Shown: in pieces, positions 20,014 through 28,085 of the stretch
Numbering within the stretch: position 1 is the stretch's first letter
How the letters are laid out: each line of letters begins with the position of its first letter
Origin: Burkholderiaceae bacterium
GTDB taxonomy: Bacteria > Pseudomonadota > Gammaproteobacteria > Burkholderiales > Burkholderiaceae_C
Direction of reading: 5' to 3'
Assembly: GCA_024235855.1 (NCBI GenBank)
Contig: JACKLN010000007.1
Span: 186,001-250,000 of the forward strand
DNA length: 64,000 nt
Made by a program: the position numbers and the translations under genes
The notes under the pieces: generated by a model
Databases searched by the model: none
What the model was told of the DNA's origin: nothing
The model's input: the letters and a program-made list of their open reading frames with translations, nothing else

Positions 20014-20030
20014 GTTAGGGCCGCGTTAGC
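20014..20030 (-). promoter_or_regulatory. SARP-like 11-bp-spaced direct repeat upstream of PEP-CTERM gene
   Basis: On the minus strand this reads GCTAACGCGGCCCTAAC: two CTAAC boxes with an 11-base period, the spacing used by SARP-type regulators. It lies 102 bases before the PEP-CTERM start and overlaps the TAA stop of the BTAD regulator. It matches the site upstream of that regulator at 16 of 17 positions. No clear -10 was identified near it. Confidence 0.45.
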
Positions 20031-23000
20031 GGCGCCCCGGCAGCACCGGCACCGTGGCCACCAGCGGCCCGCGCAGGGCGCTGTCGCGCCACATCGGCGG
20101 CAGCGTCGACACGGCCTGATGCACCCAGGACGATGCACGCAGCGCGACCGTGTCGGCCAGCACCGGGTCGGCCCGCCGCAGCGCCAACGCCAGCGTGGCA
20201 CCCAGGCGGCCCAGGCCCTCGACGCCGGTCACACCCGCCTCGACCGCCGCCCAGGCCGACAGCGCGGCATCGTGTGCTTCGTCGTCGCGACCGGCCGCCA
20301 GCAGCGCCGCCACGCGGCGACCCTGGACGGCCAGCCAGAGGCCGCGCGCGCCCTGCTCGCGGGCGGCGGTGGCGGTCACCGTCAGCAGGGGCAACACGTC
20401 CGCCGGCGGGCAACCCGGTTGCGCGGCACACAGCAGGGCCGCGCGCAGCGGAAAGTCGTCCAGCGCGACGATCCTGTCGAGTACCGCGGCCACCGGCAGT
20501 CGCTCGCCGGCACCCAGCAGCGCCGCCTGCACCCGCGGCGCGTCGGGGCCGTGCAAGTCGGCGCGCGCCGCCAGCGCCCGCCAGGCCCGCAGCGCCAGGT
20601 CCCGGCGGCCGAGTTCGGCCTGCACCGCCCCCAGGCGCACACGTGCCACCACGTCGTGGCGCACCAGGCCGGCGTCGCACAGCGCCACGGCGCGGCTGGC
20701 GTGGTCCAGTGCCGCGCCCAGGTCACCGGTGCAGGCCTGGATCGTGGCGCTGGCCGCCAGCGTGTTGGCGCGGGTGTTCTGCGCCACGTCGTCCCGATCG
20801 TCGTCCGCCAGCGCCTCGGCGATCCATCGCAGGGCACGTGGGCCATCGCCCTGCTCCAGCGCATTGGCGGCCAGCGTGCTGGCGATGTTGAGCACCGATC
20901 GCATGCCGCGGCGCCGGCTCGCGACCTCGATGGCCTGCTCGAGATGACGGTCGCTCTCGGCATAGCGTCCGAGCGAGCCCTGGAACACCCCCAGCGCATG
21001 CAGCAGCTTGAGGTGGGTGTCGCCCAGGTCGAGCCGCTGGGTCGCCGGGTCGACGGCGGCCAGGCGGGCCAGGGCCGCCTCGGCGTGGCGCACGGCGTCG
21101 GCAAGTTCGCGGCGGTCCCAGTCGAGCACGGTCAGGCTCCACAGCAGCTCGACCTCGGCGTCCGCTGCCCCGGCCCGCCGCGCCAGCGCCAGAGCGCTTT
21201 CGGCCAGTGACCGCGCCTCGGCGAACCTCCGCTGCTCCGCGCACAGCGCCACCTGGACGCAGGCCGCCCAGGCGCGCTGCACGTCGTCGTCGGCCAGGGC
21301 ATCGAGCTGGGCACCGAGACGCCGCAGGTGGTCGTCGAGGCGGTAGGCCGATCGCGCCTCGGCCGCCTGCAGGTAGACGTCGAAGGCCTCGCTGCGGCGC
21401 CCGGCATCGCGCAGCAGGTCGGCCGCGCGTTCGAACTGGTCGGCCGCGGTTTCGTGCTGCCACAGGCCGGCAGCCTTGCGCCCGGCCGCCACCAGGGCCG
21501 GCACCGCACGCAGGCCCTGGCCGGCGGCCAGCCAGTGCCAGGCCACGCGCGCCGGCTCGCCGCCCTGGGCTTCGAGCCAGGCCGCGACCTCGGCATGCAG
21601 CGGGCGGGCCACCGGCGCCGGCACCGACGCCAGCGCGGCCTCGGCGATCAGGTCGTGGGCGAATCGGTCGCCGCGCAGCACCTGCGCCGACTCCAGTTCG
21701 GCCCAGGCATCGGCCAGGTCCAGCACCCGTGTGCCCAGCACCGCGGCCGCGAGCGCCGGGCTCGCGTCCTGGCCGGCGATGGCGGCGCAGCGCGCCAGGC
21801 GCAGCGCCGGGGCGCTCAGGCGCGTCAACCGCTGCTGGATCAGCCGCAGCACGCCGGGTGCCGCCGGCCAGGCGTGCCGGGGTGGGCCGTCAGCCCGGGG
21901 CGACAGCAGGGCCGCCTTGATCGTCTCCAGCACATACAGCGGGTTGCCACCGGTGCGGGCCTGCAACGCGGCGGCGCTCTGCGGCAGCGATGGCAGGTCC
22001 AGCGACGCGAGCAGTTCGGCCACCGCGGGCCCGTCCAGCGGCGCCAGGTCGAGCACGAGCGTGCCGGCCCGCCGCCCGAGGGCGGCGCAGAAGCCCGCTG
22101 CAGGGGCGTCCAGTTCGGCCGGTCGGGCGGCGACGATCCAGCTCGCATCGTCGCGCCCGGCCAGGCCGTCGAGCAGGGTCAGGCTCGCCGCATCGCCGAA
22201 CTGCAGGTCGTCGATCACCACCACGCGCAGCCCCGCCGCCACGGCCTGCATCCACAGCGCCTCCACCGCCGCGGCCAGGTCGGCCGGCTGTGCCGGTTCC
22301 GGCGCGCCCAGACCGGGCAACAGGTGGGCCAGCAACGGGCGCTGGGCCGGGCCGGGCTCGAGCGCACCGACCGCGAGCAGGGCGCGCAGCCATCGGCCCG
22401 CCAAGGCAAACGGCACGCCAGCGTCGCCGGGCCGGGCACCAACGCGCAGACACGGCCCAGGCAGGCGGTCGGACAGGTCATCCAGCAGGCGCGACTTGCC
22501 CATCCCGGGCTCGCCCCGCAGCAGCACCGACCGGCCCTCGTGCACCGCCTGCACGAGCGCGGCGCGCACCGTGTCACGGCCCAGCAGTCGTGGCGGACGC
22601 AGCAGGGCCACGGGCACTGTTGTGCCTGCATCCGCAGCGGGCGGCACGGCAGCCTCGACGGTGGCCAGCAGCGCCAGGGTCTCGGGGCTGGGCCGCGTGC
22701 CCACCTCGTGCTTGAGCATGGCTTCGCAGGTGTCGAAGGCGCGCAGGGCGGCGGCACGGTCGCCGGCCAGGTAGTGCAGCCGGATCAGCCGCCGGTGCGC
22801 CGCTTCCGACAGCGGGTCCAGGGCCACCAGTTCGCGCGCATGCGCCAGCGCGTCGTCCCAGTCGCGCGCCTGCTCGGCCATCGTCGCCAGCTCGGCCAGC
22901 GACAGGCGCAGGCGCTCCTGGCGGCGGCGGCGCTGGAGCGCGACCCACTGCCCGGCCTCGCCAGCGATGCCGATCTCGCAGCCGGCCAGCAGGTCGTCGG

Positions 23001-23298
23001 CATCGTCCAGGTCATGTGTGGTGCCGGCAGCCAGGGCCAACGTGGCCTCGCCTTCCACGAGCGCGAAGCCCAGTTGCCGCCGAAGCTGGAACAGGCGCTG
23101 GCGCAGCGCATTGCGGGCCGCCCCCGGCTCCGCCTCGGGCCACAGCAGCGCGGCCAGGCGCGCGCGCGGTGTCGGGCCCTCGATGGCCAGCCAGGCCGCC
23201 AGCAACGCGTCGCGTGGGGCCAGCGGCAGGCATCGGCCATCCGGCAGATGCAGCGCCGGCGTGGCTGCGAGCACGAGCTGGGCGGCGGGTGCCGGCAT
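20026..23298 (-). CDS. BTAD-domain AAA ATPase transcriptional activator (SARP/AfsR-like)
   Basis: 1090-residue regulator. Residues 1-90 resemble a winged-helix DNA-binding domain (RARLAALLWPEAEPGAARNA LRQRLFQLRRQLG). Residues 90-220 are a bacterial transcriptional activation domain of TPR-like helices (HARELVALDPLSEAAHRRLI). A STAND/AAA ATPase follows with Walker A RGEPGMGKSR at 261-270 and a Walker B-like VVVIDDLQFGD. The last 500 residues are helical repeats. No LuxR HTH is seen at the C-terminus. Such proteins integrate ligand and nucleotide signals. The ATG at 23298 has no ribosome-binding site but sits 7 bases after a GATAAT -10, suggesting a leaderless mRNA. It is probably autoregulated and linked to the PEP-CTERM gene. 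Confidence 0.85.
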   Translation of the reverse strand: MPAPAAQLVLAATPALHLPDGRCLPLAPRDALLAAWLAIEGPTPRARLAALLWPEAEPGAARNALRQRLFQLRRQLGFALVEGEATLALAAGTTHDLDDADDLLAGCEIGIAGEAGQWVALQRRRRQERLRLSLAELATMAEQARDWDDALAHARELVALDPLSEAAHRRLIRLHYLAGDRAAALRAFDTCEAMLKHEVGTRPSPETLALLATVEAAVPPAADAGTTVPVALLRPPRLLGRDTVRAALVQAVHEGRSVLLRGEPGMGKSRLLDDLSDRLPGPCLRVGARPGDAGVPFALAGRWLRALLAVGALEPGPAQRPLLAHLLPGLGAPEPAQPADLAAAVEALWMQAVAAGLRVVVIDDLQFGDAASLTLLDGLAGRDDASWIVAARPAELDAPAAGFCAALGRRAGTLVLDLAPLDGPAVAELLASLDLPSLPQSAAALQARTGGNPLYVLETIKAALLSPRADGPPRHAWPAAPGVLRLIQQRLTRLSAPALRLARCAAIAGQDASPALAAAVLGTRVLDLADAWAELESAQVLRGDRFAHDLIAEAALASVPAPVARPLHAEVAAWLEAQGGEPARVAWHWLAAGQGLRAVPALVAAGRKAAGLWQHETAADQFERAADLLRDAGRRSEAFDVYLQAAEARSAYRLDDHLRRLGAQLDALADDDVQRAWAACVQVALCAEQRRFAEARSLAESALALARRAGAADAEVELLWSLTVLDWDRRELADAVRHAEAALARLAAVDPATQRLDLGDTHLKLLHALGVFQGSLGRYAESDRHLEQAIEVASRRRGMRSVLNIASTLAANALEQGDGPRALRWIAEALADDDRDDVAQNTRANTLAASATIQACTGDLGAALDHASRAVALCDAGLVRHDVVARVRLGAVQAELGRRDLALRAWRALAARADLHGPDAPRVQAALLGAGERLPVAAVLDRIVALDDFPLRAALLCAAQPGCPPADVLPLLTVTATAAREQGARGLWLAVQGRRVAALLAAGRDDEAHDAALSAWAAVEAGVTGVEGLGRLGATLALALRRADPVLADTVALRASSWVHQAVSTLPPMWRDSALRGPLVATVPVLPGRR

Positions 23299-23305
23299 GC
23301 TGCCA

Positions 23306-23349
23306 ATTATCGGGGCCCGCCACGCAGCAGGTGTTAGGGCAGCGTTAGC
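23306..23349 (-). promoter_or_regulatory. Promoter of the BTAD regulator with SARP-like direct repeat
   Basis: Minus-strand GCTAACGCTGCCCTAAC (23333-23349) holds two CTAAC boxes with an 11-base period. Its 3' box touches the -35 position of a candidate promoter whose -10 is GATAAT (23306-23311). The -10 ends 7 bases before the regulator ATG, so transcription should begin at the start codon. Placement of repeats over the -35 region resembles Streptomyces SARP promoters, although the gap to the -10 is longer than the usual 8 bases. Confidence 0.5.
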
Positions 23350-23377
23350 GTGGCGCCACGCTACCGAGGCAGAGCCC

Positions 23378-23893
23378 TCAACGCACCGCGGCCTCGCGAC
23401 CGAACGCCACGCGCACCAGCTGGATCAGTACGCCGCCGTCCTGTGGCGACAGCGACACGGTGCGGATCTCCTCGTCGTCGACGCCGGCCTTGAACAGGTA
23501 GCCGCCGGGCGGCGGGTCGCCCTTGCCGCAGCTCGGGCCATCCCCGGCGGCGGGCTGGCTGCAGTCGCGCCAGGGTCCGCGGCGGGCCATCGCGCTGCGG
23601 TAGAAGCGGGCCACCTCGGCGATCGGCGCGTCGCTCTGCAGCTTGACCACCGCCAGCCGGAAGCCCAGCGAGCCGCCCCAGATGCTGACGTTCAGCGCCG
23701 GCTTGTCCTCGCCGTCGTGCGGCGACACCAGGCGGGCGCCGGGGTAGAGCGGCAGGCCCACGTCGGCGGCGTCGACGCTGGCGCTGAAGTCGGCCCCGGC
23801 ATAGGGCGGGGGCGGCGATGGCGGCGCCGCGCAGGCACACAGGGTCAGACTGGCCAGCAACGGGGCGACGACACGGGAGAGGGCGTTCGGCAT
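23378..23893 (-). CDS. Putative lipoprotein of unknown function
   Basis: 171 residues. The N-terminus MPNALSRVVAPLLASLTLCA carries a lipobox-like LTLCAC, so it is probably lipidated, followed by a proline-rich linker (PPSPPPPYAG). The body is a single small domain (GLPLYPGARLVS, VVKLQSDAPIAEVARFYRSA) that resembles uncharacterised predicted lipoproteins; two cysteines lie near the middle. The start at MPNALS was chosen since the longer reading is out of frame with the acyltransferase gene upstream. It sits 98 bases after that gene and may be co-transcribed. I do not recognise a function. Confidence 0.72.
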   Translation of the reverse strand: MPNALSRVVAPLLASLTLCACAAPPSPPPPYAGADFSASVDAADVGLPLYPGARLVSPHDGEDKPALNVSIWGGSLGFRLAVVKLQSDAPIAEVARFYRSAMARRGPWRDCSQPAAGDGPSCGKGDPPPGGYLFKAGVDDEEIRTVSLSPQDGGVLIQLVRVAFGREAAVR

Positions 23894-23991
23894 GGTGGGC
23901 CTCCGGGGATCGATGGCCTCAGCATCGACCCGATCCGGGCACCGATCCAGCCGCGTGCGACGGGCCGCACACGGAGCCGACAGACGTGCCG

Positions 23992-25458
23992 CTACGCCTC
24001 TTCGCCCGCCCAGGGCAGCATCAGCGTCAGCCAGGTCAGCTTCTCGAACTCCGGTGCGAACCGGTCGATGATGGCCTGCGGGTCGGGGCACAGCGCGCGG
24101 TCGGTGATGAGACCGAACTGCACGCCACCGCCGTAGCTGAGGATGGACACGCCCACGCCGATGTCGCCCGACGCCGGCACCCAGAACATGGTCTGCTTGA
24201 GCGTGCTGCCGCAGAGCTTGAGCGGCTGCGCCGGGCCGGGCACGTTGGTCATCACCGCAGTGGCCTTTTTCGCGAACATGCCCAGCACCAGGTCCTGCAC
24301 GGGCTTGATGAACAGGCCCGACAGCGCCAGCACCCCGAAGGCCAGCAGCGGCTGGTAGCTGCCCTTGAGCTCGTTCATGCGCGCACGCACGGCGAACACG
24401 CGCTCCACCGGGTTCTCGATGCCGATGGGCAGCACCAGCGGCGCCAGGCCGAAGCGGTTGCCCAGCTTCCAGGCGTGTTCGAGCGGCCGCAGGTTGACCG
24501 GCACCATCGCGCGGATGGCCTTGTCGGCCGGGTCGTCGCCCTGCCCGGCCAGGTACTCGCCGATGGCGCCGGCGGCGCAGGCCAGCAGCACGTCGTTGAC
24601 CGAGCAGCCCAGGCCCTTGCCGACGATCTTGACCTGGTCCAGCGGCAGCGGTTCGCTCCAGGCTACGACCTTGTGGCCGGCCGGCTTGCGCTTGAGCAGC
24701 GTGGGCGAGTCGTCGGCCATCAGCGCCAGCGCGGCCACGTCGTTGACCGCCTGCATGCCGATGCGCGCCACGTCCATCGGCGCGGCCGCGCCGGCCAGCG
24801 CCTGCGGGCTGGACAGCCATTCCAGCGACTTGGCCACGCCGCTGCCGTACATGCCGATGGCCTTGACGGTGAGGTCGGTCACCGGCTCCAGCACGGCGCG
24901 GGCCAGCCAGTCGCCTTCGGACGCGTGCTCGCGCAGTGCGGCCTTCTCGCGCCGGCGGCGCGTGGGCGGGTCGCTGCCGCCGTCGGTGAGGCTCATCATC
25001 ACCGAGATCAGCGCGATGCCATCGCCGATGCAGTGGTGCACGCGCGCGATCATCGCGCTGCCGCCGTCGTAGGTCTCCACCAGGTGCATCTGCCACAGCG
25101 GGCGCGCCGGGTCGAGTGGCGTCATCGCCAGCTCGCCGCACAGGGCCTGCAGCGCCTGCTGGGCCCGCTGTGGGGTATGGCCGTCGGCCGGCAGGTCCAG
25201 CACCGCGGGCACCACGTGGCGGGTGATGTCGAAATCCTCGTCCTCGACCCACAGCGCGCCCATGGCGTCGTGCACCGCCTTCTGGCGGAAGCGGTCGTAC
25301 TTCAGCAGCTTGTCGGCCATGCGCTCGCGCAGGGCCTCGAGGGACACCGACGGCTGCAGCAGCCAGACACCGACGATCATCATCAGGTTGACGTCGTTGT
25401 CCATCCGCAGCCAGGCGGTGTCCACGCGCGACATGCGCTCCGGGGCGGCGGCGGGCAT
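23992..25458 (-). CDS. Wax ester synthase/diacylglycerol acyltransferase (WS/DGAT family)
   Basis: 488-residue acyl-CoA:alcohol/diacylglycerol O-acyltransferase that makes wax esters or triacylglycerols for storage. The catalytic HHxxxDG motif is intact as HHCIGDG at residues 141-147. The N-terminal segment MSRVDTAWLRMDN and the late motifs VMTNVPGPAQPLKL and ISILSYGGGVQFGLI type segments are normal for the family. A CAGGAGA ribosome-binding site precedes the ATG. Downstream on the other strand lies an acyl-CoA-binding protein gene, and a PHA-system gene is 1.2 kb away, giving a storage-lipid neighbourhood. Confidence 0.92.
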   Translation of the reverse strand: MPAAAPERMSRVDTAWLRMDNDVNLMMIVGVWLLQPSVSLEALRERMADKLLKYDRFRQKAVHDAMGALWVEDEDFDITRHVVPAVLDLPADGHTPQRAQQALQALCGELAMTPLDPARPLWQMHLVETYDGGSAMIARVHHCIGDGIALISVMMSLTDGGSDPPTRRRREKAALREHASEGDWLARAVLEPVTDLTVKAIGMYGSGVAKSLEWLSSPQALAGAAAPMDVARIGMQAVNDVAALALMADDSPTLLKRKPAGHKVVAWSEPLPLDQVKIVGKGLGCSVNDVLLACAAGAIGEYLAGQGDDPADKAIRAMVPVNLRPLEHAWKLGNRFGLAPLVLPIGIENPVERVFAVRARMNELKGSYQPLLAFGVLALSGLFIKPVQDLVLGMFAKKATAVMTNVPGPAQPLKLCGSTLKQTMFWVPASGDIGVGVSILSYGGGVQFGLITDRALCPDPQAIIDRFAPEFEKLTWLTLMLPWAGEEA

Positions 25459-25495
25459 CGGGGGTCTCCTGGGGAAGGCGCTCTAGAGTGGCAGG

Positions 25496-25517
25496 GACGA
25501 TGCTGGGTAACATCGTC
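25496..25517. promoter_or_regulatory. Small palindrome upstream of the WS/DGAT gene
   Basis: GACGATG (25496-25502) and CATCGTC (25511-25517) form a 7-bp inverted repeat around 8 bases, 37 bases before the acyltransferase start. A TTGACG hexamer on the minus strand (25520-25525) lies just upstream. It could be an operator overlapping the promoter; the -10 is not convincing. Confidence 0.35.
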
Positions 25518-25542
25518 AGCGTCAACCCGAGAGTTTCACTCA

Positions 25543-25701
25543 GAGGGTGGGAGTCCATCCCGCGTGCACGAGCAGACGATCCGGGCGGTTCGAATCTAGG
25601 CGCAAAGCACAGCCATAGCTCGCGCTATGGCGAGCATTTGCAACGACGAGTCGGACGGCCTGGGTCGGATGAGCGGGCATGCGGGATGGGCTCTCACCCT
25701 C
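25543..25701. repeat. 159-bp imperfect palindrome (long hairpin element)
   Basis: The arms 25543-25619 and 25624-25701 are imperfect inverted copies around a 4-base loop. The centre is a perfect CCATAGC-TCGC-GCTATGG hairpin (25613-25630) and the ends pair GAGGGTG with CACCCTC. Conserved blocks between them pair CCATCCCGC with GCGGGATGG, and GCGCAAA-type with TTTGC-type stretches. It carries no credible gene. It lies between the divergent acyltransferase and acyl-CoA-binding protein genes and ends 19 bases before the latter's ATG. It could be a non-autonomous mobile element or a large structured RNA/cruciform. Confidence 0.8.
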
Positions 25702-25720
25702 CAACCGCACGGAGTCCTTT

Positions 25721-25975
25721 ATGGCCGACCTGAAAGCCGCGTTCGAGAAAGCCGTCGCCGAAAGCAAGCAGTTGCCCGAGAAGCCGGACAACATGACGCT
25801 GCTGAAGATCTACGCGCTGTACAAGCAGGCCACGCAGGGCGACGTGGAGGGCAAGCGCCCCGGTTTCACCGACATGGTGGGCCGCGCCAAGTTCGACGCC
25901 TGGGCCGAACTGAAGGGCAAGTCGGGCGACGAGGCGATGCAGGACTACATCGACCTCATCGAAGGCCTGAAGTAA
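25721..25975 (+). CDS. Acyl-CoA-binding protein
   Basis: 84-residue soluble protein of the ACBP family, which binds medium- and long-chain acyl-CoA and delivers it to enzymes. The four-helix signature is clear: LKAAFEKAVAESKQLPEKPD, the core LLKIYALYKQATQGDVEG, KRPGFTDMVGRAKFDAW, then DYIDLIEGLK. Tyrosine and lysine positions that contact CoA in the family are kept. A GGAG ribosome-binding site lies 6 bases before the ATG. The adjacent WS/DGAT acyltransferase is a likely user of its cargo. Confidence 0.95.
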   Translation: MADLKAAFEKAVAESKQLPEKPDNMTLLKIYALYKQATQGDVEGKRPGFTDMVGRAKFDAWAELKGKSGDEAMQDYIDLIEGLK

Positions 25976-26011
25976 GACGCGGGCCGAACCGGGCGCCCTG
26001 CCGGGCGCGGC

Positions 26012-26581
26012 TCAACGTGCCGCCAGCGCCTGCTCGATGGCCGCCGTCAGCGCCGGCCCGGTGGGTTCGGCCTGGCTGCCGAAGTGCGCGATGGGCTTCC
26101 CGTCGCGGCCCACCAGGTATTTGTTGAAGTTCCACTGCGGCGCCGTGCCGGTGGCCTGCGCCAGCTGGCGGAACAGCGGCTGCGCCGCCGCGCCCCGCAC
26201 CGGGCCGGTGGCGAACATCGGGAAGCTCACGCCGTAGTGGTTGAAGCAGACGTCGGCCGTCTTGGCCGCGTCGGCGTCCTCCTGGCGGAAGTCGTTGCTC
26301 GGGAAGCCCAGCACCGTGAAGCCGCGGGCGCCGTAGCGCTTCTGCAGCGCCTCCAGCCCCTTGAACTGCCCGGTGTAGCCGCAGTAGCTGGCGGTGTTGA
26401 CCACCAGCACCACCTTGCCGGCCTGCTGGCACAGCGACTGCGGCTGCTCGTCCTGCAGGCGCGGCAAGGTGTGGTCCAGCAGCGGGGGGCAGGCGGCAAA
26501 GGCCGGCGTGGCCATGCCGGCACCCAGCAGTGCGGCGACGGCGGCGGCCGTGGTCAGGAGGAGACGGCGGCGAGGCATCAT
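26012..26581 (-). CDS. Exported glutathione peroxidase family protein
   Basis: About 190 residues. A signal peptide (MPRRRLLLTTAAAVAALLGA, cleavage near AFAA) predicts periplasmic location. The thiol peroxidase core has the catalytic cysteine C67 in NTASYCGYTGQFKGL, and the WNFNKYLVGRDG motif holds the conserved Trp/Asn. A second cysteine after FRQEDADAAKTADVC matches the resolving cysteine of thioredoxin-dependent GPx enzymes. It should reduce peroxides, with electrons from a periplasmic thiol donor. I start at the MM doublet (26581); 26608 would add 9 residues before the signal peptide. Confidence 0.9.
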   Translation of the reverse strand: MMPRRRLLLTTAAAVAALLGAGMATPAFAACPPLLDHTLPRLQDEQPQSLCQQAGKVVLVVNTASYCGYTGQFKGLEALQKRYGARGFTVLGFPSNDFRQEDADAAKTADVCFNHYGVSFPMFATGPVRGAAAQPLFRQLAQATGTAPQWNFNKYLVGRDGKPIAHFGSQAEPTGPALTAAIEQALAAR

Positions 26582-26638
26582 GACCGCATGGTGCCGCGCC
26601 GACGCCATCGCTGCAGCGTCAGGGTCTTGGTGCGGCCT

Positions 26639-27004
26639 TCAGTCCGCAGATTTCTTGCGCGCCGGCTTGGCCGCGGCGGCCTTCTTTGCGGGGGCCTTGC
26701 CGGCCGACTTGGCCGCGCCCGCCAGCAGGGTGTCCAGGTTCTTCTGGATCTCGCCCTCGATGGTCTTGCTGAAGGCGCCGAGCAGGAAGCCGAGCTTGGC
26801 GTCGAGGTCGAAGTGGTCGGCGGCGACGATCAGCCGGCCGTTGCAGCCGCTGCGGCGGAACTCCACGGTGTCGCTGGTTTCGCCCTCGATCACCGAGCAT
26901 TCCATGTCGAACTTGCGCTCGACCTCCTCGGCCCATTGCCAGGCAATCTTGCGCGCCTTGGCCAGGCCCAGGCTGTGTTCACGGTGAATGCGGATGTCGG
27001 GCAT
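26639..27004 (-). CDS. Polyhydroxyalkanoic acid system family protein
   Basis: 121 residues. The first 95 match the small PHA_gran_rgn domain family (MPDIRIHREHSLGLAKARKI AWQWAEEVE, ADHFDLDAKLGFLLGAFSKT IEGEIQKNLD), which is linked to polyhydroxyalkanoate granules. The C-terminal tail of about 25 residues is alanine/lysine/proline rich (APAKKAAAAKPARKK), like histone-H1-type tails that bind DNA or the granule surface. Its ATG lies inside the last codons of the aminopeptidase gene (26-base overlap), so it is read from the same transcript. Confidence 0.85.
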   Translation of the reverse strand: MPDIRIHREHSLGLAKARKIAWQWAEEVERKFDMECSVIEGETSDTVEFRRSGCNGRLIVAADHFDLDAKLGFLLGAFSKTIEGEIQKNLDTLLAGAAKSAGKAPAKKAAAAKPARKKSAD

Positions 27005-28085
27005 CGGAGACTCTTTCGTCGGACAGCGCCGCGAGTGTGGCGGCTCGCTCGGTCTTCGGCAAGCCGGCCAGCCGGCGCACGGCGGCGTAGAAGCGGGTGA
27101 AGTCGGCGCCCTCGCGCTCGAACAGGCGCAGGAACGCGTCGACCTGCCCATCGTAGGCGGCCTGGATGCCGAAGGCGGCGTTGTTGGCCTCGGCGAACCA
27201 GCGGTCGTAGCCGGCAAAGCCGCCCCAACGCGCGGTCTTCATCGTGGCGTAGTCGGCCTGCAGACGGGCCAGGCGCGCGGCCTTGGCGGCACGCCGGGCG
27301 GCGTCGTCAAGCGCCGCATCGGCGTAGAGGGCCGCGAGGTCGTCGCGCACGGCCAGCGTCAGCGCCCGGAAGTCGCGCCGGCGGGCGTCGAAGGCGGCGT
27401 ACTCGGCACGCGCCGCGTCGGTGGACTGCGCCAGCCAGCGCTGGCCGCCCAGGCGCTCCACCGCGGTGGCGAAGGACTCGTTGAACATGGTGTCGCCCTC
27501 GGCGTAGGCCACCTGGTGCGCCAGTTCGTGGAAGACCAGCCGCGCCAGTTCGCCCTCGGGCCACTGGATGAAGGTGGACAGCAGCGGGTCGCCGCCCAGC
27601 CACTCGGTCTTGCCCAGGGTGGAATAGGCGGGCACGCCGTAGACCTTGACCTCCCAGCCCTGGGCCTTCAGCGTGGCGGCCAGCGCGTCGGCCTCGGTGC
27701 GGTCGTAGTAGCCGCGGTAGCCCACGCAGCCCACCACCGGGAAGCACCAGGTCTTGAGCTGCAGCGACAGCTCCGGTGCCGCCACCACGTTCCACACCGC
27801 GGCCGGGCGATCCAGCGCGGCGTAGCGCCGGTAGCTGGCGCCGTCGGGCAGTTTCAGCTCGGCCACCGCGAAGTCGCGGATGCGGCGCGCCAGTTTCAGC
27901 CGCTCGCGCAGCACCGGCGGCGTGTCGGCGGCGGCGATCCAGTCGTCCACCGGCTTCGCACGCCAGACGATGTCCAGGTGGCCGGTGACCGACTGCCGCA
28001 GGTAGCCAGCCTCGGCCAGCGTGTCGCAGCCGGCCAGCCCGGCCGCCGACAGCACCGCCAGCATTACCGCCAGCCAGCGCCTCAC
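26979..28085 (-). CDS. Putative aminopeptidase lipoprotein (zinc metallopeptidase, DUF2265-type)
   Basis: 368 residues. The N-terminus has a short signal and lipobox (AAGLAGC, Cys20), so it should be a membrane-anchored periplasmic protein. The zinc motif HELAH is at 186-190 (LVFHELAHQVAYAEGDTMFN ESFA), with the glutamate in FNESFATAVE as a likely third ligand. This arrangement matches the uncharacterised Aminopep family (PF10023). The GTG start at 28085 overlaps the upstream oxidoreductase stop (GTGA); an ATG seven codons in is the alternative. It overlaps the PHA-system gene downstream by 26 bases. Confidence 0.85.
   Translation of the reverse strand: MRRWLAVMLAVLSAAGLAGCDTLAEAGYLRQSVTGHLDIVWRAKPVDDWIAAADTPPVLRERLKLARRIRDFAVAELKLPDGASYRRYAALDRPAAVWNVVAAPELSLQLKTWCFPVVGCVGYRGYYDRTEADALAATLKAQGWEVKVYGVPAYSTLGKTEWLGGDPLLSTFIQWPEGELARLVFHELAHQVAYAEGDTMFNESFATAVERLGGQRWLAQSTDAARAEYAAFDARRRDFRALTLAVRDDLAALYADAALDDAARRAAKAARLARLQADYATMKTARWGGFAGYDRWFAEANNAAFGIQAAYDGQVDAFLRLFEREGADFTRFYAAVRRLAGLPKTERAATLAALSDERVSDARHPHSP

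Noticed and set aside
23378..25558. 726-residue minus-strand reading over the lipoprotein and WS/DGAT genes
   Set aside because: Only the last 171 codons make a sensible protein with signal peptide; the rest is the acyltransferase in another frame.
25627..26127. 166-codon plus-strand frame beginning inside the long palindrome
   Set aside because: It overlaps the ACBP gene in another frame and lacks any domain or ribosome-binding site.
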